From assembly GCA_014621425.1 (NCBI GenBank), contig JAANBB010000721.1, positions 1 through 13,327 on the forward strand: 13,327 nucleotides of DNA, read 5' to 3'. Every line of letters begins with the position of its first letter. The first letter of the stretch is position 1. A model generated the notes under the pieces. It did not search any database. It had not been told where the DNA came from and saw nothing but the letters and a program-made list of their open reading frames with translations. The position numbers were made by a program, and so were the translations under genes. The DNA comes from Cylindrodendrum hubeiense. Taxonomy: Eukaryota; Ascomycota; Sordariomycetes; Hypocreales; Nectriaceae. Shown in pieces: positions 1-9,749 of this stretch.

Positions 1-805
1 GGGCAGGAGGGGGCGGAGGAGGGGTAGGTACAGTTGCAGCAGAGAAACACGGCCAAGCTCCTTGGGGATGGCCTGGAAGGACTTGGACGAGCGTTGTATT
101 GTGCGTAGTTATTGGGTATTGGACAGACTGCCGCTTGATAATGCCCGGTTCGCATTGGCTTACCCGTCGTGTCTGGCGTACTGTATCCGTATCGCCCGGT
201 GCAGAGTCTCCGGCAACTTTGTAATGACGAATCGACGAATGAGCAAAGTCAGCGAGCAGCTTACTCTAAAAGCACCACACGCAAACATGACCACCGACAA
301 ATCATTTCATCGTCTTCCTCTCCCCCGCCGGCATCCCACAAGTGAGGCGACGGGAGGATCCCTTTGCGCCGGGATCGCGTCTGAATTGTTGGTTCGGTTT
401 CCGTCCCTTGCGAACCATCACCCCACTCTATCGGAGATCCGACACGGATACAGCTACCTAGCTTCCCTTTGCAACCGCATGCCGCATCGCCAAGCGTATT
501 CGGCTCGGCGAATACTGCCCTTTGTTTGATGAATGGAAAAGCAGGTGACATTCCCCCTCGCCTGACGGATGCCGAAATGAATGACGGCCGGTTACGCCAT
601 AGATGAGGGATGTTTCTAACGGACCGACCTGATACAGGCAAAAGCTTCGGCATCCATTGCAACTTTAGATACGACCGGGATAAAGGGCCTATTCCCCGCC
701 CTTTCGCTAGTACCACATGCTCGCCGCCCTTTCGACAGTACAGCCTCACCAGTCCTCCTTATCCACTGAGAAATGCATCATGAAGCTCTCGCATCCCTTG
801 TTTAT
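1..805. other. non-coding stretch, no supported gene
   Basis: Frames of up to about 160 codons are open on both strands, but they overlap each other, use non-ATG starts and have no recognisable domain. The first 50 bases are purine-rich on the plus strand (CT-rich on the minus), like the leader of a minus-strand gene starting left of the window; that is only a hint. Nothing else is identifiable. Confidence 0.4.
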
Positions 806-865
806 CCCACGGTCTCACCCACGGTCTTATCCACGGTCTCACCCACGGTCTCATCCACGGTCTCA
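806..865 (+). repeat. 12-base tandem repeat, five copies
   Basis: Five consecutive units of YCCACGGTCTCA (806-817, 818-829, 830-841, 842-853, 854-865) differ only at the first base (C or T) and at one position in unit 2 (TTA for TCA). The unit length is a multiple of three, so it reads as repeated HPRS-like residues in one frame of a 126-codon ATG-less-supported frame (717-1097), but no gene is evident. Confidence 0.95.
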
Positions 866-1548
866 CTTCTCTTCATATCCTCACACGCAAAGACCAACAC
901 ACCAATCACATCTCATTCACCCACCCAAGTCCGCATGCCCCAACTCCTTGCACCCATCCGCAATGCCAATCCCCATGTCCCATGCCCACATCCGCCCGCC
1001 TCATTCGTCACATGCCAGCCGCAACGGCCACCTGCCAGCTACATGTCTCTCCATCCCCCCTCTGCATCTGCACTGCTGCACAGCGCTGCACTGCTAAAGT
1101 TGGGGAAAATCCAGGCCCAGGGCCACTAGCCACTTCTCTAGCTTGCCGACTGTGGCACCCGATGTAAGTCGCGTCCCCAACAAATGCACCTGCGAAAAGG
1201 TTGGCTCGCGCTCCGTAATTTTTGGTTGAGTTGTGCTGTACTGGACCAGCGGAGACTGAGGGAATAATGATATTTAGTTGCGTTGCATCCGTGAGTCCGC
1301 TGTGCATCCGAGGATGAATGGTATCTTGGGAAATCTGACGTCATATCTACCATTTCCATGATGGCCTGCATCTAAACTCACGCCGCGTCATGGCATGTCA
1401 ATAGGAGTCTGAACAAAAGCATGCAAACGACAACGATAACACGAAAAGATGATGTACATCTTCGTAGCCTTCATATAATATTCATCGCTCATGCTCATCG
1501 CTATCGGGATATCATAAACATCGCCCACCTATCCAACACATCATACCC
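866..1548. other. non-coding stretch: C-rich, G-poor segment then the BRAP2/Etp1-type gene 3' flank
   Basis: Positions about 866-1090 of the plus strand are made mostly of C, A and T with very few G. The remainder up to 1548 is of mixed composition and includes a perfect TGACGTCA (1336-1343) and the AT-rich 3' flank of the ligase gene (about 1470-1548), where its transcript should end. No reading frame with a recognisable product is present. Confidence 0.45.
1336..1343. promoter_or_regulatory. perfect TGACGTCA palindrome (CRE-type bZIP site)
   Basis: The eight bases match the CRE consensus bound by ATF/CREB-type bZIP proteins. It lies about 200 bases beyond the ligase stop codon, so if functional it would more likely serve a gene to the left of the window. 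An 8-base match can be chance. Confidence 0.3.
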
Positions 1549-3704
1549 TTACTTCTTCCCCCTCCGTCGGTTCTTCTTCTCCGGTACACTCGCACTCCCG
1601 CCCTCGATTTCACCCTCCTCCACTTTGCCCTCCTTTTCCAACTCCTTGAGCTTCTCCTGGCCAGATATAAACATGCTCAGGTCCCGGTTCATCTCCTGGA
1701 GTTCGGCGTTCTCTCCGCGTAGCTCTTCGACCTGCTTGGATAGCCCCTCATGGTCCACATTTAGATGCTCGATGCGCTTCATCAGACCCTCGTTTAGACG
1801 CTTCTCCTCCTGTAGCGACTTGCCCAGGCTGCGCGCAAGGTTCTCGCCCTTGCTCGCCTTGTTGCGCTCCCGCGCAATTTCCTTTTCCAGCTGGGGGATT
1901 GTCTCCTCGCTCAGTGTAGTGTACTTGTTCTCCAGCATCGTCAGCTTCTCCATGACAGTCGAAGCTTGTCCGGCGGCGCCCTCGGCTGCGGCGGACGCCT
2001 TTGAGGCCTTATCCACGGCCTTGCTGATCATCTCCTCGTAGTACGCCCGCTGCGACTCAAGCTGGCTTGTAATTAGATGTGTGTACTCCAATCCGATGCT
2101 GTCCAGCTTCGCTCGCGGCACCACATCCTCTTCCTCATGGTGATCATTGTGTCCACTTCTGCCGGGAAGCTCGACCACCTTGCCATCACCCTTGTCGCGG
2201 ATCAGTCGATGAACCCACATGTCCCCAGCGTAATCCCACACGTGCTGCGTTTCCAACTCTAGAGAGAAACTGTGTGCTGTCTCTTTCCAGTGGTCCTTTG
2301 CATGGCCGCCCTTGTAGCGCCCACAGCCCACATAGCCACAGATTAGGCAGATCCACAGGTCATCTATGCAGTCGCAAACGCTGCACAGGTTAGACACGTG
2401 CGAGCCGAAAGGCTGCGTGTAAGGATTCGAAGGGTCGGAACCAGCTCCAGGCGAAGTGTTGGTAAATCGGCAGACTGGGCATCCGGTGCCCTTCCAGTTC
2501 TGCAGACAGGTGCAATGGAACACATGAGAACACGGAATCGTCATGAGTCCATTCGTCTCGTCCATGCGTTCCAGGCATACGGGGCAGGTCGGCAACTCGA
2601 CCAGATTCGGAGTCGGTGGGGGGAATGGACGGAGGCTGCTTGACATGCCAGCAGGAGAAGAGAGAGCGGAAAGCCCGTGACTAGATCTTCTCCGGGTCGG
2701 TGTTTCGAAAGTAATACTCTTGACAAAAACGGCATGACATATTTGAGGCTGTCTCTGATTAGCATCTCGATAGGATAATAAGAGCACCACTACCCGCAAC
2801 TTACCTCCATGGCGTTGAAAACCTTTCCGTCAAACTCCTGTCGCCACGCACTCGCTCGCTTGCCCTCTCGGAATTTGAGCAAGACGAGATATCGGTTCAT
2901 CTTCGATGTCATGACCATTCGACAGTGACTGATGTCGTCTCTCCACTTGCCACCCACGAACCCCATGAAATCTCCGGGAGACATGTACGCAGGAACTGCG
3001 GGAATACATAGAGTCGAGCAGTCATCGCCTTTGACTTCCTCTTCCTCTTCCTGATGTTCCGCCGAGCTGAGGCCGGGTGACTCCTCGGCCTCTCGGTAGA
3101 AATGAACCACGCCCCAGCCTACATGTGTATTCTTCGTCTTGAGAGGGAGGTACTTGGCTTTCGTCGCTGTTCCCGCGCCCCCAAATGTAGGGCCCAGCGA
3201 AGGAGCCGCCGAGGGTGTTCTGCTCGTCTCGCCGGCCATCGGATCGCCTGTTCGCAAGTCGACCATCTCGATGCTGACGCGTCCAAACCGCCAGTCTTGA
3301 ACTGCTGTCTGCGGCCGGATCGCTGCGCTGGAAGGTGGAGGCGGGAAACTGGCTGTTCTCTCAAGCCACTGTCGTTCCGATACTATCTCGATCTTGCGCC
3401 CAGCTTCGGTGGAGGGTCCACGCGGGGCTGCCCCGCAGTCTATCACGCTAGGGGTCGCAGACGAAGAGCTTTGTGCGGTCGCCGATGTAGATGCTGTATA
3501 GCTCTGTTGGAAGGCGGAAGAGATTGTTGGAGCTCGGCGCGATGTTTGTCGGTCGTGTGGCGGGTGGGAGGGGAAGTCGTCAAACACGCTGGCATCGGTG
3601 GGCGGGAGCCAAATATTGCTGTCAGTTGCCGTCGACGCGCCGTCCGCGACGGGATTCGGGGTCGGATACAGCTCAAACGTGAGGTGATAGAAGTACGACG
3701 GCAT
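1549..3704 (-). CDS. etp1: BRAP2/Etp1-type RING-H2 and UBP zinc-finger E3 ubiquitin ligase
   Basis: Spliced gene: exon 1 3704-2805 (300 codons), intron 2804-2749, exon 2 2748-1549 ending in TAA, 699 aa. Seen: an N-terminal BRAP2 region, about residues 197-315, with the intron falling inside the block FNAME|PQICHAVFVK; a RING-H2 finger with C355, C358, C373, H375, H378, C381, C390, C393; a UBP-type zinc finger, about 420-485, with C422, C425, C434, C437, C442, H449, H459; a heptad-rich coiled coil, about 515-680; and a basic Lys/Arg tail, 691-699. This domain order is that of human BRAP (BRAP2/IMP) and yeast Etp1. Known of the family: RING-dependent ubiquitin ligase activity, ubiquitin binding by the UBP finger, cytoplasmic location; yeast Etp1 acts in ethanol and stress responses. 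The start is the first in-frame ATG, giving MPSYFYHLTFELYPTP; the frame is open upstream to 3830 but only with a GTG. Residues 40-130 are Ser/Pro-rich and probably disordered. The polyubiquitin gene lies just upstream on the same strand. The function assignment is secure; exact substrates cannot be read from sequence. Confidence 0.95.
2749..2804 (-). other. intron of the BRAP2/Etp1-type gene
   Basis: 56-base phase-0 intron. The donor GTAAGT follows the codon GAG (E300), and the acceptor ACAG precedes CCT (P301). A branch-like GCTAATC lies about 12-18 bases before the acceptor. Removing it joins FNAME to PQICHAVFV, which restores the BRAP2 family block; without it the two frames are separated by unrelated residues. 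An AG six bases upstream would add two in-frame codons (Arg-Gln) but lies too close to the branch site to be likely. Confidence 0.93.
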
Positions 3705-4349
3705 AGCCTGATGCTGCAGCTGGGTGATAAGGGCGTCGCAGTAGCTAGTCGGTCGATCGTCTGTCGTAGATTGGGGTAAGGGAAGAGTTGCTTTCCACGT
3801 CGTTCGGGTGGCAAACGAACAGAGAAACACTGCTGGATGATTATTAAGGCGGCAAATAGAGATACGTGGGACGAGAATAGAGCAAATGGCATTCGAGGTT
3901 CATCATCTCCCCAGAAGGAATAACAGCGCTCGAAGTGAGGATCTGGACAAATGCATTCGTGAATTTGCACATCCCTTCGGTGACTGCGTGGGTGGAGGCA
4001 GCCCCACCACTGACCTGGCTGGAGTAGAGCGGGACGCGAGAAGTGGGACATGAGCCACGGGACAGCGCCACCAGCCCCTCATGATCCACCATCTCCACTC
4101 ATCATGGATCACATCGTTTGAAGCAGGTCACTGGAAACACGCGGACGAACAGTCATCTAGACTTCAATGGAGCCTGTATTGGGGCACTGCAGACATGCTG
4201 TGCATGCTGCGTGCAAAACTATTACTAGTTGGATATATCAATCATGCTGAGCCAGAACTGCCCAACCCAAATCCCATGTGCTGAACCAAAAACGCCGTCT
4301 GCCGGTCGTGCCAGCGTCGTCATGAACCATAGCCATCCGGGAGGATCGC
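3705..4349 (-). promoter_or_regulatory. gap holding the polyubiquitin 3' UTR and the BRAP2/Etp1-type gene promoter
   Basis: This 645-base gap separates the polyubiquitin stop from the ligase start, both on the minus strand, so it should hold the 3' end of the first transcript and the promoter of the second. On the minus strand a CCAAT lies at 3774-3770, about 66 bases before the ATG, and a CCCCT stress-element core is at 4075-4079 on the plus strand. I see no clear TATA box and no further reading frame. Boundaries of the two parts cannot be fixed from sequence. Confidence 0.5.
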
Positions 4350-5377
<1,028 letters not shown>

Positions 5378-5850
5378 GATGGAAGTTGTGTTCGTGTAGT
5401 CGGTGTGGGGAAGTAGATCGATAGATGATGTGTTGGTTCTCGAAAGCGAGGAGTGTGGTGATGGAGAGACGGATGATGCAGGAGGAAGAGAAAGAGGAGT
5501 CGATGCAGAGAGGGCGAGGTTTAAGTAGGTAGGAGGGAGAGGCAACAAGGCAGGCGTCTGTTTGGCCTGGTCCGGGCAGGTGGGAGGCAGGTGGGAGGCG
5601 GGGGCGCAGTTGGCCGGATTACGCCTACGACGAGGCAGGAGCGCTGACAGGGGTCGGGGTGACTACCTTCCTGCCTATCGCACCCAATAGCGGCCACGCC
5701 ACGGGAAGGCTCCAGAACAGCGGAGCAGGCTGCGGAACGCCACAATCGGTTCTGGATACATGTGCTGCAAGCGGATGCGGGGTGAGACACTAGGTACTAG
5801 CTACTTTTGTATCTTATCTGGCCGGTGGGTCCAAGGCATGACCCCTTCAG
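5378..5850 (-). promoter_or_regulatory. upstream region and leader of the polyubiquitin gene
   Basis: Read on the minus strand, the 140 bases before the ATG are CT-rich and free of ATG, typical of a leader of a highly expressed fungal gene. A CTTAAA at 5525-5520 is the closest thing to a TATA box, about 145 bases upstream of the ATG. Further up are a CCAAT (plus strand, 5684-5688), two AGGGG/CCCCT stress-element cores (5649-5653, 5841-5845) and a three-unit heat-shock-like array GAA-N2-CTC-N2-GAA (5705-5717, middle unit imperfect). Motifs this short occur by chance, so the promoter role rests on position; individual sites are tentative. Confidence 0.55.
5576..5604 (+). repeat. G-rich direct repeat, two copies of an 11-base unit
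   Basis: The unit GCAGGTGGGAG occurs twice in tandem (5576-5586, 5587-5597) and runs into GCGGGGG. With the GGG at 5574-5576 there are four G runs of three or more on the plus strand, which is the template strand of the polyubiquitin gene, about 200-230 bases upstream of its ATG. The middle loop is 8 bases, slightly beyond the usual G-quadruplex rule. Confidence 0.7.
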
Positions 5851-6222
5851 GACAGTGACTGATGTCACAGCGGCCGGGTTGTTCCTCATGCGCTTCTGGC
5901 CTCCTGGTTTGCTTCCCGATTGATTTCCGATGAGCGCTTAGAAATCCGGGTGAATGCCACGAACGCAGAGGGAAAATTCTGCAAAACGTCATCAGACTTG
6001 TCGAACGTGGGGGAGCACCCAAACGGTCAGGACATGGAAATGCAGGCCTCTTCCGGTTCTGTCGTTGGGGCCGTCGCCCATCGCCGTCACCGTCTTTGTT
6101 CGTCAGTCACCATCATCCGACGACTGCGGACAGGCATGATGTGGCTCGGCAGTGGGTCCTGCGACGGTGTTTGTGTTGCCACTTTCCCCAGTAAAGCCAA
6201 GAGATATCTGGCGTCTCTGAAT

Positions 6223-6249
6223 CCCAACGAACCCGACGAACCCAACGAG
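6223..6249 (+). repeat. 9-base tandem repeat, three copies
   Basis: Units CCCAACGAA, CCCGACGAA and CCCAACGAG lie end to end (6223-6231, 6232-6240, 6241-6249). In one frame this reads PNE-PDE-PNE, but the surrounding frame has no other sign of being a gene. Confidence 0.8.
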
Positions 6250-6630
6250 CCCGCCCGATTGGAAGGCAAGCGTGCAATGGAACATTCGACACGATGATCA
6301 TTCCTCAAAGCGAGAGGCCGAGGCTCTTGATCTCAGGAACGGGAAAGGCTCGACCGTCGTCCTCGCCACTTGCTACCCGTGGCCCGTAACCTTCATGCCG
6401 GGGCTTGCGTCTGTACACATTCCATGTCTCAAGCGGTGGGTTCGGGACCAGGCCAAATGCCAGTGAAGCCTGCCACGCCGAACCCGTCAGTCCAAGCCCA
6501 TGTCCATGCTCAGCCCATGCCGCTCCAGTCAGTGCGGGGTCACCGAGACCTCCCGATGAACCCGGCCTCACTGACTGCAGCGACGTCATTGACCGGCATG
6601 GGCGCTACAGCCCCCGTCAGCCAGCTCGCT

Positions 6631-6693
6631 GTTCGCTTCTATTGTTCGCTTCTAGGTTTCGCTTCTTGGTTTCGCGTCTAGGTTCTCGTCTCG
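6631..6693 (+). repeat. degenerate 12-13-base tandem repeat, about five copies
   Basis: Units resemble GTTTCGCTTCTAG: 6631-6643, 6644-6655, 6656-6668, 6669-6681 and a partial, diverged unit 6682-6693. The unit length is not a multiple of three and the array sits in a non-coding gap, so it is a small minisatellite. Confidence 0.8.
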
Positions 6694-6820
6694 CACCATC
6701 GCGAACCAGCTCGCCGAAATCGCGCCCACCATCGATGTCACCTTATCCCCTGAGTTTTGTTGTTTAAATTTTCTGAGGCATTAGTCTTCCCAATAAATGA
6801 CGTAGGAATCCATGAGCAAT

Positions 6821-6840
6821 TGCGCCTTAGATCAGGCGCA
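6821..6840. repeat. inverted repeat, 7-base arms, 6-base loop
   Basis: TGCGCCT (6821-6827) and its exact reverse complement AGGCGCA (6834-6840) flank a 6-base loop. Confidence 0.8.
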
Positions 6841-7000
6841 TAGCATGTTGGGTGAATGACCCACGTGCGCAACCTATCCCGGCTAATGCACGAGGCACTT
6901 GTCTCGCAGCCGGATCAACCTTGATGGGACCAGAGGAGAGGGTGCTAGTCTGCTTCTCCTATGCAGCCGCAATACTATCAAGGTCGAGCCAGTGTATGGC

Positions 7001-7036
7001 ACTCCCTAGCGGCGCAACCGGCCCACCATAGGGAGT
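7001..7036. repeat. inverted repeat, 8-base arms, 20-base loop
   Basis: ACTCCCTA (7001-7008) is matched by TAGGGAGT (7029-7036) across 20 bases. Confidence 0.8.
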
Positions 7037-7052
7037 CAGTTCCACAACATTC

Positions 7053-7069
7053 AGACCAAAGTTTGGTCT
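7053..7069. repeat. 17-base palindrome, 8-base arms around one base
   Basis: AGACCAAA, G, TTTGGTCT form an exact palindrome around position 7061. It starts only 17 bases after the preceding inverted repeat. Confidence 0.85.
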
Positions 7070-9390
7070 ACTATTTATGGCAGAGACCAACGGCAGTTTA
7101 ACTCGTCGCAGCCACTCGTCTAGCGAATCCCCGAGTCATTCTTTGTCAACATACTAGTCAATCTCGTAGATTCGAATAAGCAGAACACTACTAGGAAGTA
7201 CAAGGAAGACAGAATGCGTATTGAACGCGGGCTTTCGTGTAGGCCCCACGTCGTCGGATCGGCTACCAGGCTAGGAAATGCGTGACAGGGCAGTATTGAA
7301 GGGTCCCTAAGTCCCGGACCTGAATAATTGCTACTGCTTTCAGGGTATGCGGTATATTCAATTCAGGAGAAAAAAGCTGCATCCTATTCGTAGTCCCTGA
7401 AGCAACCCCTGGCGCGAGGCAACTTCTCCCTTCGTTCGTATCAGCCAACATTTTTATACACAAGCTTTTTGTTGCCAATTTGACCCTCGGTTCTTCTAGC
7501 TTATGCTTTTGGCCTTTCATCATGGACTTGCAAATTCTGGCCCACCTTTAGTGCTCAAACGTGTTGATGCCAGACTTTAAGAACTGATTCCGAGGTCTCA
7601 ACTACAACGGCACGGGATTGGAAAGTAGAACATATCGATCCCTGTCTCGCTCTTCTACATAAGTCATAAGTAATGTTTACGCATAGCTGACTGCTGCCTT
7701 ATGGTTAATTTATAGGAGTATCCTACACTCATCTCTCACCGCCGTGGGGTCCTATAACATCTAAATACCAGCACTAGCCTCGATGTGTTTGACATGACAT
7801 ATTGTGCAGGTCGAGACTAAAGGTTGATCTGGGAACACTTCATTGCATCATCTACGAAGGTGGTGTGCAGCATTTAATCATCTAGGTCAGAACCAGTGGC
7901 GTCGGTTGTGACCATGTTGGTGTTTTAACGCGATTGATGACACTGGGCAGTGACTTAGATGTGGTTGAAGCGGGAAGTTAGCAGAGTGGGCAAACTTGAA
8001 CACCCAGTGAACCGATCTCTAAGATCAATTTCTTGAACCGATGAGTCGTCCGCTCGGTCCTCAACTATGAGTTCTCTATGTTCTCTCGTTCGATGGGCTC
8101 TCTTGATTCTCCAGATTATCTTGGGTCCCGAGATCTCTACATCGACGGAACTTTTAGATGTCCTGAGTTTCCTAGATCTTCCGGATGCGCAGGGCTCTTT
8201 GAGCTCCAAGAATCGCTGAGCTTTCTCGACGAGTTCCGGTTCTTCAACAAGGCAACTTCCCACGCACACTACAAATTCCCAGTATTAAGATGGTCGAGAT
8301 GAAAAGAAATAAAGCTGAATTTCGTCTCAAACATTTTGATCACTCCTTAGAGCATTTTCATAAGACGTGTTGTTTCAAAGACCACAGGGCGGCCAGGCGG
8401 CCAGCCAACATTTCAGACTTAAGCTTCTCTCCTTTATTAGGGCATATCCAACATGACTATATCCTTCTAGAGCGGCGGATCTTCCTCCTCTACCGAGTAT
8501 GCTGGATAAAAGGTTACTCTCATCCATCTCGAGGCTCGGTAACTATGGTGAGACGTTGAACTGAAATATGGGACGAACTTTGGTCACACTAAGAGAAAGA
8601 TAGATATACGGGTAGTTAATTGACCACAATAGTCGGTCAAGAAAGCAGGTCAAGAAACGAGACGAAACATGCAGGACAAAACAGGCGACGCGAACCAGGC
8701 AGCCTTGTTACATCATCGAGACGGGATATGTAACATGTGCCACATGCAGTTTGAGCTTCTGAGTGTACCAACATGCAAATTTTTATTTCGCAAGGATGAG
8801 CGAGTCCAATTGAGAGCATGAAGGGTCCCAGCTTATGTTTACTTCCATCGGCAACGCAGATGAAGAGGCTGCCCAACGCGCGATGTAAAATCTTTTCAGA
8901 AACCCAACGAGGGATATTTCAAAAGCAAGGCGATTGAAAAGATGAGTGAATGCCAGTACAGGAACCGTTGGCGGGAATGGCTTGTTTATATGGATGACAA
9001 AATCGCATTTCCCGCTCATGGTAACGGGAAAGACACCAGTGGGCTCTCGCCGGCGAGTACGGAGCAATACGAGGCGGTGTCATACCCAGGGGCTCCATCA
9101 TTTAAAGTATAAGTTTGAAGAAATAGGTACATCGCTATTATGCTCTTCGTCGTGGTCTTTACTAACTAGCATGTCACGAGCCACATCGCCAACTGCCAGG
9201 CCGATAACACTCCTAGCCGCCGGTTGCGCGGGCGAGTCAGGTTATCAGCCCCACATCTCACCGCAGAAGGTGAGTGCAATTGCGGTTGTCTACTACTATA
9301 CTTCATACGTAGCCTTGCCCCAAGCTCAAGGGTCCGGAAACCCGCACGTGCCTCAATGATCTCATCTGCTCGACAGCTTCCCCTCATAAT

Positions 9391-9417
9391 ACCGAGAGTA
9401 CCGAGAATACCGAGAGC
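9391..9417 (+). repeat. 9-base tandem repeat, three copies
   Basis: ACCGAGAGT, ACCGAGAAT and ACCGAGAGC follow one another (9391-9399, 9400-9408, 9409-9417). There is no associated gene. Confidence 0.75.
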
Positions 9418-9613
9418 GAAGGATGTTGGGTTAGCTACCCTCCGTCGTGCGCTATCGGGCGCGGGTCCGTGAATACATGGCTAGCTCGTAGGCGGCGGCT
9501 TTGGCAAAGAGGGGATGTTGTCTTAGTGCTGCTAGGACCTCCCAGACCACTGCGCTCCCTATGGTCACGATTTCTAAGTATCCCCTCGTCTCCCACACGA
9601 ACAACGGGAGATC

Positions 9614-9637
9614 ATCGGGAAGATAGTCGGGAAGATA
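9614..9637 (+). repeat. 12-base direct repeat, two copies
   Basis: ATCGGGAAGATA (9614-9625) and GTCGGGAAGATA (9626-9637) are tandem and differ at one base. Confidence 0.75.
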
Positions 9638-9734
9638 CAAGACATTCTACTGCAGCACCGGATCCTCTCACCTGAAAGCACTGCCACCCCCTAACCACCA
9701 ATTACGAGCTATCGTCAGGTCACATGCAGTACAC

Positions 9735-9749
9735 CGGGGGTCACCCCCG
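9735..9749. promoter_or_regulatory. CGG-N9-CCG palindrome, possible zinc-cluster factor site
   Basis: CGGGGGT, C, ACCCCCG is a perfect 15-base palindrome. Inverted CGG triplets with fixed spacing are the usual binding site form for dimeric Zn(II)2Cys6 proteins, and such a protein is encoded at 10567-13079. The site lies beyond that gene's 3' end, so a regulatory link is speculative. Confidence 0.3.

Larger units (their letters stand above)
5851..6780. other. gene-poor stretch with short tandem repeats
   Basis: It holds no recognisable gene. The longest plus-strand frame (5920-6297) starts with TTG and resembles nothing known to me. Structure present: an inverted GTGAC-N4-GTCAC (5855-5868), a two-unit heat-shock-like GAA-N2-TTC (5972-5979), and two short tandem arrays listed separately. 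The left part could be distal promoter of the polyubiquitin gene. Confidence 0.4.

Noticed and set aside
1..61. A minus-strand frame running off the left edge
   Set aside because: It is open for about 30 codons only, with an in-frame stop just upstream and no ATG; it could be a leader or chance.
1096..1125. A GENPGP string in a plus-strand frame, resembling a 2A ribosome-skipping motif
   Set aside because: The 2A consensus needs D-x-E-x-N-P-G-P; here the acidic residues are missing (K-V-G-E-N-P-G-P), and there is no long reading frame on either side.
717..1129. Two overlapping plus-strand frames (126 and 118 codons) with Pro/His/Ser-rich products
   Set aside because: Both are open because the segment is C-rich and G-poor and carries the 12-base repeat; composition alone explains them, and no domain or splice context supports a gene.
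2790..3830. A 42-residue N-terminal extension of the BRAP2/Etp1-type protein
   Set aside because: The frame is open upstream of 3704 but begins with GTG at 3830 and has no ATG before 3704; the ATG at 3704 gives the expected family start.
5920..6297. A 125-codon plus-strand frame with NEP repeats
   Set aside because: It opens with TTG, overlaps other frames of similar length, and the repeat is a local 27-base array; no homology is recognised.
7955..8302. Overlapping opposite-strand frames of 104 and 74 codons in the long gap
   Set aside because: The longer one starts with GTG and neither resembles a known protein. The charged composition comes from repeated GATCT/AGATC and GAA-rich motifs rather than from a gene signature.
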